A stretch of DNA of 64,000 nt from Heterocephalus glaber. Taxonomy: Eukaryota; Chordata; Mammalia; Rodentia; Bathyergidae. Position numbers and translations under genes: made by a program. Below, piece by piece: positions 1 through 12,347 of the stretch (the first letter of the stretch is position 1; every line of letters starts with the position of its first letter). A model generated the notes under the pieces. The model made no database searches. It saw only the letters and a list, made by a program, of their open reading frames with translations, and was not told the DNA's origin. Where the stretch lies: assembly GCF_000247695.1 (NCBI RefSeq), contig NW_004624734.1, forward strand, positions 8,352,277 to 8,416,276, written 5' to 3'.

Positions 1-245
1 CTGATGATCTTACAGCCATCAAGTTTTTTCCATTCCATTTTCTATGTACTCTTATAAGAATATATTTGCAAACTTAATGTCACACCTGCTTTAATGCTCT
101 TTTAAATTTTCTCTGAATTATCTCTAATATTTTACAGAGTACTCTCTCCAAAATTAATAGCATGGTACATGGCCATGTGGTCTTTTTATAATGTTTTATT
201 ACATCTAACTTCTGTTCCAAAAAAAAAAAAAAAAGAATAAAAATG
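1..245. other. AT-rich sequence left of the Tigger relic
   Basis: No gene or clear repeat is recognised. An A-run lies at 220-235. Confidence 0.4.
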
Positions 246-1069
246 CAGTAAAATCTTGGTTTGCAAGCATAATTTGTTCTGGATGCATGCTTGTAAACCA
301 AAGCACTTGTACATACATCAAAGTGAATTTCCTAATAAGAAATAATGAAAACTCGGGTGATTCATTCCACAACCCAAATATATTCATAAAAAACAATTAT
401 AATAGTATAATACAAAATAGTAATAAAAATACAAAATATAAAGAAAAATAAACAAATTAACCTGCACTCACCTTTGAAAACCTTCCTGGCTGATGTGAGG
501 AAGGCGAAACAGAGAAGGGTTATTGTGTAGGATGACTTTCATTATCACTACCAGAATCATAGCTATTGGCTCAGTGGAATCTTGTCCTTTCCATGTGACT
601 TTAATAAGGAACCTATCCAATGACACTTGCTTTTGCCTGCTTTTGAAGTTTCCTAGAAATGTAACACCGCATTGTGGTTAAACAGATTCATTGCTTGCAC
701 TGCTACAGCGTTATTAGGGAGGTGCTTTTCTACAAAATTTTGCACTGTTTTCCACATTTCACGCATTGTCCCTCATCTCCCTGAAGTGAGAGATTCCTCT
801 GCCTTTTTTCCTTCCTCCTCTGCAGATGAAATCTCCTCCATAATCTCTTGCCGTTGGGAGATGTTCACCCACAATGGGCTGGGGTGGGTGGGGAGGGAGG
901 GAGGGAGACTGAGAGAGAAAGAGACAACCATTGGCTCAGTTGTGATCATGTGACATCACATACTAGTATTGCAAGGCATCACTTGTGGCTCAATAAATTT
1001 TATCAAGTTAAGATTTATTAGAAATATTTGTCTTGCATAACAAGTTATTCGCAATCCAAGGTTTTACAG
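246..1069 (-). mobile_element. Tigger/MER44-like DNA transposon relic
   Basis: The left end (cagtaaaatcttggtttgca) and the right end (gcaatccaaggttttacag) are inverted repeats of the Tigger7/MER44 kind. The expected TA target duplication has decayed. On the minus strand a 37-codon remnant starting MREMWKTVQNFVEKHLP (766 down to 656) and the piece CHWIGSLLKSHGKDKIPLSQ after the stop match the C-terminal part of a pogo/Tigger transposase. A TAG at 653-655 breaks it. The element is far shorter than an autonomous Tigger, so it is an internally deleted, dead copy. Confidence 0.75.
880..912. repeat. Purine-rich (GGGA)n low-complexity run
   Basis: A short GGGA/GAGA tract inside the Tigger relic. 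Confidence 0.6.
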
Positions 1070-1189
1070 CACAAGCTACGTATTTCCAACATACAATGGC
1101 ACAGAGTGAGTGTTCTTGCTCCAAAGGGGAGGAACAGGGGAATAGAAAGGAAGGATGGTACTAATGCATGACTGAAATCCACAGGGCAG

Positions 1190-2139
1190 ACATTACATCC
1201 TGCGGCCCTGTGACCAGTGTCCAGAGTACTTGGTGATAGAATGTGAGTGCCAAGGTCTTGATGCCCTCACTCCTATGGCCTCACTACAGTCCACGTGGCC
1301 TCTCTTGGGCTGGCTCTTCTCCCTGCCTGCAGCTTTTCTCAGCAGTCATCCCACATCTCTGACACCTCTGACTCCTGGGGGTCTCCATGGCAGTCTGCCT
1401 CACACGCGTAGCTTCACACATGGCCCTCTGGGGACTGCCTGCAGGGGCTTCCCCTTGCCACATGTTACCCGGATTCTCAGGGCTTCTTTTGAAATCTAGG
1501 TGGAAGCCACCGTGATCCCACCAGACTCCTCAAGGCGTCTTCCCTACAAGGTGTCTGGTACAGAGCACTAGACTTCTTTTTAATGGCACTAAACTTTTTG
1601 GCAACTGTGCCTTCTTTGGCTTCAACTTTCCATGTGTTCCTTTTCTGGCCAAACTGTAAGTTTTTCAAATCTCTCTGGAATGCATTTTGCTTCTGATTGT
1701 CATTATATATCTAGCTAAGAGCAACCAGCACCACTCATGTCAATGCCTGAATGGTGTGCTGCCCTGAAATTTCCTCTGCTATATAAACTAGTCTGTTACC
1801 TTTAAACTCAGCCTCTACAAAATCTCAGGGCATGGGCAAAATGTAGACAAGCTCTCTAGCAAAATGCAACACAAATGAGCTCCAGTCCAGTTGCCAACAG
1901 AGTCTTCCTTCCCGTCTGAGGCTTCACCAGGACAGTCCACGTTTCTATCAACATTCTGGCCTTCCTAGTCACTACCAGAATCACCCATCAGTCTCCACCT
2001 ACAATATTCTAGGGCTTCTCCAGCCTGCATTTCCAAATCTTTCTAAACTGCACTGGCAAACCAGTTCCAAAGACTTCTGAACCACATGATCAGATGTATT
2101 CAGAGCAGCAATAACCCACTTCTCAGTACCAATTTCCTG
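1190..2139 (-). mobile_element. MaLR retroelement internal region (THE1/MST-type), minus strand
   Basis: Read on the minus strand, the segment begins next to the LTR with aaattggtactgagaagtgg, the usual start of MaLR internal sequence. Internal sequence then continues leftward with motifs seen in THE1/MST elements (antisense form: cagtaccaatttc, ttccaaagacttctgaacca). There is no open frame. The left boundary is uncertain. Confidence 0.6.
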
Positions 2140-2505
2140 TGTTAGGTTTCCGACACTGTGACAAAATACCTGAGATGGTGAGTGATTTAAAGATGGAAAG
2201 ATGTATTTGGTTCATGGATTCCAAAATTTCAGCCCTTAGTTGACTGGCTCTATTGTTTCTGGGCCTGGAAGGGTGTGGTGGAACAAAGCTGCTCATGTCA
2301 TAGAGACCGGAAGTGCTTACCTCATAGAGACTGGAAGGAGAGAGCAAGAGAAGAAGGCCCAGGGACAACATATACCCTTCAGCAGTAAAACCCAGCGACT
2401 CACCTCTTCCAGCTCAGTCCACCTCTTAAAGTTCCCATCATCTCCCAAGAGCACCATCAGATGGGAACCAAGCCATCGTAGCAAAGCCAACCCATAACAC
2501 AGCAG
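2140..2505 (-). mobile_element. MaLR LTR, minus strand
   Basis: The segment starts tgttaggtttccgacactgtgacaaaatacctgag, the reverse complement of a MaLR LTR 3' end, and continues with purine-rich LTR sequence. It adjoins the internal region to its left, consistent with a 5' LTR of a minus-strand element. Confidence 0.6.
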
Positions 2506-2725
2506 AGGAGGAGGAAGACCAGAACAGCAACAGACACATGGCCTTTCACTCTTGTGCCATGTGATGCTCTGCACAACCTTAAGACTCTGCCAGCAAGAAG
2601 ACCACATTCAGATGTGGCCCTCAGCCTTGGATCAGAACCACAAGCCAAAATAAACCTATTTTCTTTGTAGCTTACCAATCTGTGTCACTGTATTATTGGC
2701 AACAGAAAATGGACAAATACACAAC
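2506..2725 (+). mobile_element. MaLR LTR 3' end, plus strand
   Basis: The segment contains gccatgtgatgctctgc, then agaaccacaagccaaaataaacc, then an end like the MST/MLT LTR terminus (ctgtattattggcaacagaaaatggac). Its orientation is opposite to the adjacent LTR at 2140-2505. Confidence 0.55.
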
Positions 2726-4852
2726 CAATCCACAAAGGTAATTTGGGAGTAAATTATGAGTTGGAAACTTGGTCTTCCATACTCATAAAGCCTTAAAGAT
2801 ATTTTTAAGAATCTAAAAACTTTCCACCATAATTTATTTCAACCTCCATTCCAATGAGTTATGTTTCATTTTGATTCCAATTTCTTCATTTTTCTTAAAA
2901 GTGTAATGTTAACATCTTTGATGAATGCTGGCTGCCAACTGCTGACTTAATAGTCAAGTTCTTTTGAGAAAAATTTATCTTTTAGCAAAAAAAGCAATTA
3001 GCTCCCTGCGTAGATGTTGAGACATCTGTTTAGGACCACAGAACCTGCAAATGTTTACATGTACAAGCCTCTAAATGTCATATTTTAGAGATTAATTTCT
3101 AAGAAAAAGTCATGACACTGTCAAGAATGAGATTTTTCTTTATAGTAAAGAAAAATTTCAAAGCATTGGGAGAAATGTTATTGTTCAGATAGATGTGGCA
3201 AAACTGAAACTTTGGATATCACCTTTTCCTAAGTAAAAGAAATAGTTTATTCATGATGAAGGTGGTGGAGCTTCCTGTTTAATTCAACCTCACGAGTTAC
3301 TGCTGAATACGTACCCTCTGATTGGTTACTTTGTGCTCTCGGCATGGCATTTAAAGTCCTCAACTTCTTGCTCTGCCCGCAGTTCTAGAGTACTCTCCAG
3401 CTAGGGCCACTCTGCCCAACAGGCCCTGGGGTGGTCCCCAAATGAGCCTCCTGCTCTGCCTCTCTTGTGTTAGCTGAACAGGGTCCCTCTGTCTCACCTT
3501 CTGTGTTCAGGGAGGTGCTGCTGACACCTTGGGTTTCTGTGTCAACCATTGGCTTGCCCTGGCCCCAGCAGCAGTGTCCCTGTCCTGTCCAACACCAGAG
3601 ATAAACTCCCCGCAGTTTTTGATAACTGTTCTCTCTCACCATCTACAAGGTCACAGGGTGCGAGTTGTATCCTTCAACTTGGACAGAGCACTGGCTGAAA
3701 GACATCATAACAAAAGTCTGTGAATGAACAGATGAAAGATCTCGAAAGAACTTCGTAGTTTACAAAATGTTTTCAAAGAATAGGTCCCCGACTTCTAGAG
3801 GTTTACAAACTAGTGAGGAAAACAGAGATGTTGTAAGCACTTGCCCTTAAATAAGATACTACAGGATCAGATTTGGAGGACCAAGAAATAAAAGGGACAA
3901 ATTTCAATGGAAGGGGAAAATAAGTAATCACCGTATCTGCCTAATGAGAAGTGCCAGCAGTAACATGAACACGCCACAGCGGGGCAGAAGAGGATAACCA
4001 TAATCAAGATTTCAGGTCACTCAAGTTTGTGCCAGCTCCTACACAGGGTACAGACACAAATGCAAGAACACAGCCTCACTGCTGACAGACATTACAGAGA
4101 AACGTCACTGTGACTCCCACCCAGCACGCTCCAACATGCTCACATGCTCGTCACCATGGTGTGTCCCTTCCCAGTCTGGTCCAAACAATTACAAACATAT
4201 AACTATTTAAACCAGAAGAGGTCACATCGAATTATTTCATTGCTGCGATATGCTCATTGACTTAAAACACATCATAAAATGACATTATGTTTGAAGTTCA
4301 ATGAAGTATAGGATTTGAGGTAGACAAACCAGGGGAGGAACAGATGAAACAAAAGGAACCTGGCTTGCCCATTGTTGCAGCAGTATTCCATCTACCACAC
4401 CATAATTTACCAGCATAAGGGTTGTTTGGATATTCATAGACTTTGTTTCCACTTGGGAGATATGAAAGTGGAAAGAATATTGTTTTACCTTCACAACAAC
4501 AATAACAAAAACAATGTTTTTGAGCCCATGAGAAAGCTAAGGTCCCAGGCCAAGTCTAACTGACCTGAACTCTAAGGAAAGGCAAGAGCCTCCAGGAGAG
4601 ACTGGGATTGAGCAAGCATCCTCAGTAACCAGTAAGAAAAGGTCGGTGAGCTGTCACAAGACAAATGCAGGCAGGTCAGAGGAGGCAGAATCCCTGGGGT
4701 CAGAGGCACAAAAGCATCTGAACCTGCTGGGGAGCTGTCCTCCAGCGCACTCCCTTGAAGAGGAGGACCTGGAAGGGATGCACAGAGGCCACTTCGAGAA
4801 AGGAGGAAACACCACGCAGAGCCTGTGTCTCCTAGGGAGCAAATGCCTTGGC
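2726..4852. other. Unassigned sequence
   Basis: I see no gene, tandem array or repeat that I can name. Short frames here are unremarkable. Confidence 0.4.
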
Positions 4853-4945
4853 TGGGGATGTAGCTCAGCGGCACAGCACCTGCCTGGCAAGCTCAAGGTC
4901 CTGAGTTTGATCCCTGGTACTAACACCCCCCCCAAAAAAAAAACA
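4853..4945 (+). mobile_element. ID-type SINE
   Basis: tRNA-derived SINE with A box (gatgtagctcagcggc) and B box (gagtttgatccctgg) followed by an A-rich tail. It is a retroposon, not a tRNA gene: there is no tRNA 3' half. Confidence 0.85.
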
Positions 4946-5289
4946 AAGAACAAATGCCTTAAGCCACTGCAGCAGGGCAATTGCCTGTCACCTTGGGACA
5001 CTGGTAAAAACCATTCTAGCTGGGGAAAGGGGACAGAAAATACCCTCCCCTTGCCTTGTGAAAGGTGCGGGACTACTGTCCCTTGACCAAAATGCGCAAT
5101 GGGAGGCAGGCGGCACCGCTGAGAAGGCCCGGTCTCTGACACCCGGAACTCGGCTCGCTACGCAGAGGCTCCGTCAGAACAAGACGCAAAGCCCTGCTCC
5201 CCAGAAGCCGATGACTCTGTGGGCACCACAAAGGGCCCAGCTCGGAAGGGCCTTCCTTTCGGTGCAACTCTTTGCTGCTGCCATCATTT

Positions 5290-5381
5290 TGTCTGTTTGT
5301 TTGGTTTTGGTACCGGGGATCCAACTTGGGTCCTTGCCCTTGCGCAGCAGGCGGAACCACTGAGCTAAATTCCCGGCCCTG
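5290..5381 (-). mobile_element. ID-type SINE
   Basis: Reverse-strand copy: T-rich tail, ggtaccggggatccaacttg as reversed B box, and ccactgagctaaattcccgg as reversed A box. Confidence 0.85.
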
Positions 5382-6469
5382 CCGCCGCCATCTTGAACTC
5401 TTTAAAAATAATTTTTGAGCAGAGGGCCTTGCGTTTTCATTTTTCCACTGCAAAGTAAGTACTGCATCCTGCCAACAGGCTATGACAGTGTCCTCAAACA
5501 GTGGGTAACAGCGGTCTGCAGCTGGGAGAGAGGTCCATCCCCTCACCTCTCCCCACCAGGTACGACGCAAAGGAAAACCTCAAGTTGAGGGTAGAGCAGA
5601 CATTGATTTAAAAAAACTCTGTAAAAGCAGTCTCTATGCTAAATATTACTTTATTGGTGAATTCTCCCAAATGTTAAGGTAGAAATTATGTCAGTTATAC
5701 ACGGGTTCTTCCAGAAAACAGTAAAGGAGCAAAAACGTCTCAGTTCATCTCGGTCAGCATCACCAGGATACCAAATCCATCCAGCTGCCATTTCAGAGAA
5801 ATTGAAAGGAACCAGAGATGATTTTATTCACTGACAAAAACATGAAATTTGCCGGCAAAATATTAGCAAATTGTACCATATATGCATATAGAGAGATTAT
5901 ACATTACCACTAAGTGGAGTTTATTGCAGGAAGTTTAGGTTGTTTCAATATTCACAAATCAATCAATGTAATTAATCATAAATAGACTAAAAATGAAAAA
6001 AACATTATCTGAATAGATGCAGGAAAATTACTCAATAAAATTCGATATCCCTTTAAGGTAGTAAGTGAAAGGGAACTTTCTTAACAGAAGAACAAGTACT
6101 TACAAAAAAACAAAAGCTGAGTTAATATCAAACTTAATGATGGAAGAATGAATTTTTTCCCCTAAAGAGAAGGAACAGGGCCAGGATGTTCCCTCTCCTT
6201 ATTCTTATTCAACATGGGCATCTCAGCTAGTTTAATAAAGTAAGAGAAAGAAAAGACATAAAAAGAAAAGTGCCTGTGTTTGCAGACATTGTGAATTTCT
6301 ATGTAGAAAACCCTAAAGCATCCCTTTTAAAGCTTCTAGAAATAGTAGTTTTTACAAGGTCACAGTGTTGAAGGCCAACACACAAAAATTAATCACATGT
6401 CTCTATACTACAAATGAATAATTGGAACTTTAAAAGCAACAGCACTTTTTTTTTTTTAAACACATTTTA

Positions 6470-6562
6470 ATTTTTTTTTTTTTTTGGTACCGGGAATCGA
6501 ACTCAGGTCCTTGCGCTTGCACAGCAGGTGGCGGAAACCACTGAGCTAAATCCCCAGCCCCA
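6470..6562 (-). mobile_element. ID-type SINE
   Basis: Reverse-strand copy with a long T tract, reversed B box (ggtaccgggaatcgaactca) and reversed A box (ccactgagctaaatccccag). Confidence 0.88.
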
Positions 6563-6601
6563 GCAACAGCACTTTTAAAGTAGCATCAAAAGTATAAAAC
6601 A

Positions 6602-6692
6602 CTGGGCAAGGGATTTAGCTCAGTGGCATCATGCCTGCTTCGCAAGCGCAAGGTCCTGAGTTCGATCCCCAGTACCAAAAAAAAAAAAAAAT
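6602..6692 (+). mobile_element. ID-type SINE
   Basis: A box ggatttagctcagtggc, B box gagttcgatccccagtacc and a 15-A tail. With the copy at 6470-6562 it forms an inverted SINE pair about 40 bp apart, which could fold into a hairpin. Confidence 0.88.
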
Positions 6693-6902
6693 ACTGAGGT
6701 AAAAGTCTCACAAAATATATACAAGATTTATATATTGACAATCACAAACCATTAATGAAAACAATAAAATAACCCCTAAATAAATGAAGATACATATCAT
6801 GTTCATGGATTATATGACTTAATATTATTAAGATGTTGATTCTCATCAAATTTATCTATAGACTTCATGCAATTCTAATAAAAATTCCAGCAGGATTTTT
6901 AT

Positions 6903-6987
6903 TTTTATTTTTTATTTTATTTTATTTTTTTTTTGGTACTGGGGATTGAACTCGGGTCCTTGCACTTGTAGGGCAGGCGGTGGAACA
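6903..6987 (-). mobile_element. ID-type SINE, 5'-truncated
   Basis: Reverse-strand copy with a T-rich tail and ggtactggggattgaactcg. The A-box end is missing. Confidence 0.75.
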
Positions 6988-7061
6988 AAGGGTTTTTATT
7001 TTTAGTAGACATTGACAAGGTGATTCTAAAATATGCAAAATTAAAAACAAAACAAAACAGG

Positions 7062-7165
7062 AGTTGGAGGTGTAGCTCAGTGGTTGAACACATGCTTACC
7101 ATGTATGAAAACTAGGGTTCAATCCTCAACACCAAAAAATAAATAGATAAATAAAAGATAAAAAA
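7062..7165 (+). mobile_element. ID-type SINE, diverged
   Basis: A box ggtgtagctcagtggttg, diverged B box gggttcaatcctcaacacc, and an A-rich tail. Confidence 0.8.
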
Positions 7166-9229
7166 AAAAAACTAGAATGGCAAAACAAACTGAAAGAAAA
7201 AGAGCAAATTTTGAAGAGTCACATTAGCAGATTTTCAAACTTAGTATAAAGCTAGTGCTGCTTTATTAAAGTCAAAGAAAAAATGGAAATAGAGTTTTTT
7301 CAAGTAGGGAGGGGATTAAGAGTTGGAAGGACCAAGGAAATATGGGAACAAAAAGAAAAAAGAATTACAATGTGTTGTATACATGTACAAACTCTCCGTG
7401 ATAAACATAATCACTGTGTACTACAAACATGTACTAATAAAATACATTAATAAAAAAGAAAGGATCAATATATAGATTGATTGAAAAAACTAGAACATCT
7501 ATAATAGATCAATATATATACAGTCATTGGATTTTTGACAAAGTTCTACGGGCAACTTCATGGAGAAATGAAATTGAACTTAAACTAGATATCCCTATGC
7601 AAATAAATGGAATTCAAAGCGTACCAGATACAAAATACAGATAACTCAAAATAGGTCACAAGACTAAATGTAAAATTTAAAATCACAATTCTTCCAGAAA
7701 AAAATCAGAGAAATTCCTTATGATCTTTAATTCAGCAAAGATTTCTTAGATACATTAAACATATGATCCAAATGAAAGAAGAACAATAAATAGGATTTCA
7801 TCAAAGTAAAAATACTCTTTGTAAGACACTGTCAAGAGATGAGAAACCTGGGAAAAAAATGTTTGTATTCACATGTCAGATAAAAGTTCTTTGCAACATG
7901 CAAAGAATGTTCGAAACTCAATAAATAAAACAACTTAGAAATACACAAAAAGATTTAAACACCAGAGAAGATATAAAATGACAAATAAGCATATAAAAAG
8001 ATGCTCAACATCTTTATCCATTAGGGAAATGAGCATTTGTACCAACATGAGATGCATACCCTTACAATGACCTTTTAGAAAAACAAACCTGACAATAAAT
8101 AGCAAGCTCAGGCAAAGATACGAAGCAAGGGAAATGCAAAATGGTTCAGCTAGGTGATAGTTTGGTATTTTCTCACAAAGTTAAACATGTTCTTACTAAA
8201 CAACCCCTCTCCAAGGTACTTATCCAAGTAAAATTTAAATCACATTCACACAAAAACTGTATGTGAATGATATAACCACGAATGGTGGTGAGGGCCTTAC
8301 ATAATAAATTTCATTCCCACTTGCAAAAACACAACACCTGGAGAGAAGATAAATGAGGAGCTAGAAGACCTGAACAATATTCTAGGACAACTATGTCTGT
8401 TACTGAGGAAAACAAACACCTATAGAACCCTGTACCCAGCACAGAAATGCCATCTTCTCAAGGGTACCTGGAACATTCTCCAGGACAGATCACAAGTTGG
8501 GCTATTAAAAAAGTTCAACAAATTAAAGAGGATCAAAATCATGCAAAGCTATTCCTCTGATCACAATGGAATGAAATAAAAAAATCAATAACTGGAGGAA
8601 ATTTGAGAAATTCAGAAATACCAGCATGTGGAAGGTAAATAATTCATCCCTAACTAATTAGTGAGTCAAAGAAGAAATGACAAAGAAAATTAGGCAATAT
8701 TTTGAGATGAAAACACAGCATACTAAAATTTATACCATGTAGATAAAACAGTGCAAAGAAGGAAATTTATAGCTCTAAAATGCCCAGTATAAAAGAGAGA
8801 ACCCCAAAACACTAACCTAACCTTCCACTTTCAGACTCAAAACAACAGAAGAAGAAATAGTAAAGATCAGAATGGAAGTTAATGAAATAGAGAACATTTT
8901 TTAAAATTAAGGCCATTAGTGCAATTATATTTATTCTTTTAAAATATTAACAAAATTGGCAAACTTTTAACTAAATTGGTCAAGAAAAAAGAAGATTCAA
9001 ATTACTAAAATCAGAAATGAAGAGGGAGCATTATGGCTGAAAAATGAAAGTTATAAAGAAATACTATGAACAATCATATGCCAAAAAATTAAGTTGTCGT
9101 GACCTTAGATTAGACAAAATTTCTTAGATATGACAACAAAAGCAGTAGCAACAAAGGAAAAAAATAGATACGTAAACTGCACCAAAATTAAGAACTTCTG
9201 TTCTACAAATGATATAACAAGAAAGCTAT

Positions 9230-9560
9230 TCATTATCATTCAGTTCAATGCATTATTTAAAATATATTGCCCTTGCAACTTCCTCTTCACTTCATGGATT
9301 ATTCAGAAAGTATTGCTTGGTTTCTAAGTGTTTTGAAGGTATTCCTGTTATTTTTCTGATGCTGATTTCTAGTTTGAGTCTATGGTGGTCAGAGATCACA
9401 CTGTGTGTGACTTCAGCTCTTTAATGTTTGTTGAGGTTTGTTTTATAGTCTGTAATATGGTCTATCTTGGGAAATGTCCTGTGAACACTTGAAAAGTGTA
9501 TGTAGTCTCTGGTTATTGGGCAAAGTGTGTAATAAATACTGATTACACCTTAAAAAAAAA
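9230..9560 (+). mobile_element. Inverted L1 ORF2 fragment with A10 tail
   Basis: The plus strand reads as antisense L1 ORF2 (ggtttgttttatagtctgtaatatgg then tctatcttgggaaatgt) but ends in a run of A at 9551-9560. It interrupts a sense L1 whose text resumes at once: acaagaaagcta at about 9218 and acaagaaagtta at about 9560 look like a diverged target duplication. It may be the inverted 5' segment of a twin-primed insertion. Confidence 0.55.
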
Positions 9561-9705
9561 ACAAGAAAGTTAAAAGAAAACCCATGGAATGGAAGAAAAA
9601 TTTGCAAGTCATGGATGTGATAAGGGACTTGTATGTGGAATGCATAGAAAACACTTGGCACCCAACAACAAAATGACAAGCACCCCAGTTTAAAACTCAG
9701 CAAAG

Positions 9706-9880
9706 GATCTAGGTGTGGTGGCACATGCCTGTAATCTCAGCACTATGGGAGGCTGAGGTGGCATAATCACAAATTCAAACACAGCCTGGGCAACTCAGCA
9801 AGACCCTTTCTCAAAATAAAACAAAAAGGACAGGGGATGTAGCTCAGGCTGTGCGTTTATTCCTCAGTACTGGGGAAAAA
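9706..9880 (+). mobile_element. B1-ID composite SINE
   Basis: The left part is 7SL-derived B1 (gcacatgcctgtaatctcag then gggaggctgaggtgg); the right part is ID-like (ggggatgtagctcagg then cctcagtactgg). The fusion is lineage-informative for non-muroid rodents. Confidence 0.85.
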
Positions 9881-10323
9881 ATGGCAAACTTTTTGAACAG
9901 ACATTTCTCTGATTAAGATATGCAAAAGACAAATAGGTACATAGCAGATGATTAACACCATTAGCCTTTAATTAAATACCAGTCATGATGAGATAACATT
10001 TCACACCCGTTAGAATAGCCAGACTCAAAAAAGCAGATAGTAACAACTGTTGGTTAGAATGTGAAGAAACTAGAGCCTTCATACATTGTTGATGGAAATA
10101 TAAAATGGTAAGCCATGTTGGAAAATAATATGACAGTTCCCAAATGTAAACATTGAGTTATCATATGAGCAATTCTACTCAGATACTTGAAATCATACAT
10201 CCGTACATAAATTGTTCATAAATGTTCACAGCAAAATTATTCACAGTAGCTAAAAAGTGAAGACAACATACTTATCAGTTGACGGATAGTTAAATAAAAT
10301 GTGTATCTATGCAGAAGAATACA

Positions 10324-10445
10324 GGCTGGACATCCCTAGTCCAAAAATCCAAAATCTAAAATGTTCAAAAATCTGAAAATTTTTAAGCACTGAGTTGATA
10401 CTCCAAGTGGAAGATGCCATACATGACCTAAAGCGGTAAAAAGAA
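10324..10445. mobile_element. Short DNA transposon relic
   Basis: The text ggctggacatccctagtcca followed by aaaatccaaaatctaaaatg is the decayed form of a known mammalian Tigger-like terminal sequence (gagcatccctaatccgaaa type). One end only. Confidence 0.5.
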
Positions 10446-10790
10446 ATGGTATGAGACACACGCTACAAACACCAATGAACCTTGGGCTCATCAAGAAGTC
10501 AGGCACAAAGGCCACATACTTTCTTAGTCCGTTTATATGATACGCTCTGAATAGAAAACCAATAAAGACAGGAAACAGATCAGTGTGGTGGCCCTGGGCT
10601 GAAAGGGGGAAGAAATCTGGAGATGAGGGGTTTCTTATTGGTGTGATGAGAATGTGGTAGAATGGGTGGTAATGCCTGTGCGATTCTATGAAATATACTG
10701 TGTTAAAAACTAGAGAATCATATACTTTAAATGGGTGAGTTTTAATGCAGGAAACTTATACCTCAACTCTGAAAACTTTGTATGAATGAT

Positions 10791-11876
10791 TATAAAGTCT
10801 CATTTGCATGACAAAGGATCATGGGGGGCAGGGAGGGAAGGAGAGAAGAAAGCCTCCAATTCGCTCAAGTGAGGAATGGATAAAAAGAAGAGCCTGGCAT
10901 GTTCGTGCAGGGGCTGTGCATCAGCAAGAGGAAGAGAATGAGCTGCAGAGACACACCATGAGGTTGCATCTCAGATGCACTCTGCCAAGTGACAGCTGCC
11001 AGGAGAAAAAGGCTGGGCACTGTACAGTTCCATTTTCATGCCCTTCTTGCAAAGACAAAATCACAAGGGGCAGCTGCAGGCCTGTGGCTTTGTGTGGCTA
11101 GGGAGAGGGTGGACTACAAAGGGCCATGGGGTCCTGTGGAGGGTGACAGAATTCTCTTAAATCTTGGTGGGGGTTTACACAAAACTCAGAACTGGACACT
11201 CAAGAGCCAGTATTACTGTGGGCATTGTACCTTAATTTTTTAAAAAAACATTCAATTTTTCTCTCATGGCTTGAGTCTTTATGTGTCAGGATGTAAGTGT
11301 GACTCATTTTCAGAGTGCTACATAGATTGCACACTACAGATAGATCCGAGTTTATTTCTCCATTTCTTAACTGCTTCTCATTGAGGTTGTTCTTTTTCTT
11401 TCTTTTCCTTTCCATTTCTTGCTATTTCAGCATTGCTTCAATAAATAGTCCTGCACCTGCCCCCTCACTCCCTAAGATATCTACAAACTGAACACCTGGG
11501 GCCAGTCGCACCCTAAATGTGCTTGGCCCTGAGGGAATCCCACCCAGTGACAGCCTGGACCATCCCTCTACCCCGAGTGTGGGTGGTACCTGGGCAGCAC
11601 TGCTTCATTTTCTAGGAGTCGGATACTTTTTGATTCAGAGACTTTGTCTCCAGCACTACTATCCCCTTTGGCAGATTGAATTCACTGATACAAACCCTTC
11701 TGTGGATCCTTTATCTTATTTTCCAACAATCCTTCCTTCCAGGAGGCAGCTGGTAGATTTGATTCTAAAGTTACACAGGGTTTCTTTGGAAGCCATGGCA
11801 ATATACTTTTAAAACAATGCTGGATAACTTTAGTTACCATAATCAATGGCTTTCTTTACCACGTATGGATGATTCT
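10791..11876. other. Unassigned sequence
   Basis: No gene is recognised. Short open frames around 10.8-11.2 kb and 11.5-11.8 kb show no family resemblance. Confidence 0.4.

Positions 11877-11920
<44 letters not shown>
11877..11920. repeat. (TG)n microsatellite
   Basis: About 22 TG/CG units, interrupted only near the left end. Confidence 0.95.
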
Positions 11921-11922
<2 letters not shown>

Positions 11923-12347
11923 CTGGAAAACCCAGGAAAGAGGGAAGGAATAATTACCCACAGTAATGTAACTACTTTATATACATTTTATATACTCTTA
12001 GCCAAGGATCTGGAAACTATGATGGGCCTACTACATCCATAAAGGAAGAAACCATGGATAAAGTGTAGAATTCTGTGCCTAGCAGTTCTGGCATGAAATA
12101 GATATGCAGGGAATAGTGAGTAAACAATCTTCCCAGATCATTCCTGAGGCAGCCAGTCTATTTGAGTGTTTTTACTCGCAGTTGTTTAGAATCTGACAGT
12201 TACGTGCTGTACCCTGGCAACTCCCTCACCTCTCTCCCACTCAGGGTTTTCTTCTGAGCTCTAGCACTGCATGATTGCCTGCCAGATATCTCTCCTAGGA
12301 TGGCCCATCTACACCACACCTGCCACAGACACAGCCATTAAGCAAAG

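Larger units (their letters stand above)
5640..9225 (+). mobile_element. Ancient L1 fragments (ORF2 RT to C-terminal region), plus strand
   Basis: Degraded L1 ORF2 can be followed in sense orientation. Reverse-transcriptase region pieces lie near 5.7-6.3 kb (such as ccctctccttattcttattcaacatgg). C-terminal ORF2 pieces lie near 7.5-8.1 kb (atgctcaacatctttatcc). A second ORF2 block starts near 8.34 kb. Frames are broken throughout. ID SINEs interrupt it at 6470-6562, 6602-6692, 6903-6987 and 7062-7165, and what looks like another L1 3' tail lies near 7290-7465. Confidence 0.75.
9561..10790 (+). mobile_element. Ancient L1 ORF2 C-terminus and 3' end, plus strand
   Basis: Sense L1 text continues (gataagggacttgtatgtgg near 9620; later atactttaaatgggtgagtt near 10725, typical of an old L1 3' end). 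It is interrupted by a B1-ID composite SINE and by a short DNA transposon relic. Confidence 0.7.

Noticed and set aside
4853..4938. Possible tRNA gene (A and B boxes present)
   Set aside because: The text matches the ID SINE repeated many times in this window, lacks the tRNA 3' half, and ends in an A-rich tail.
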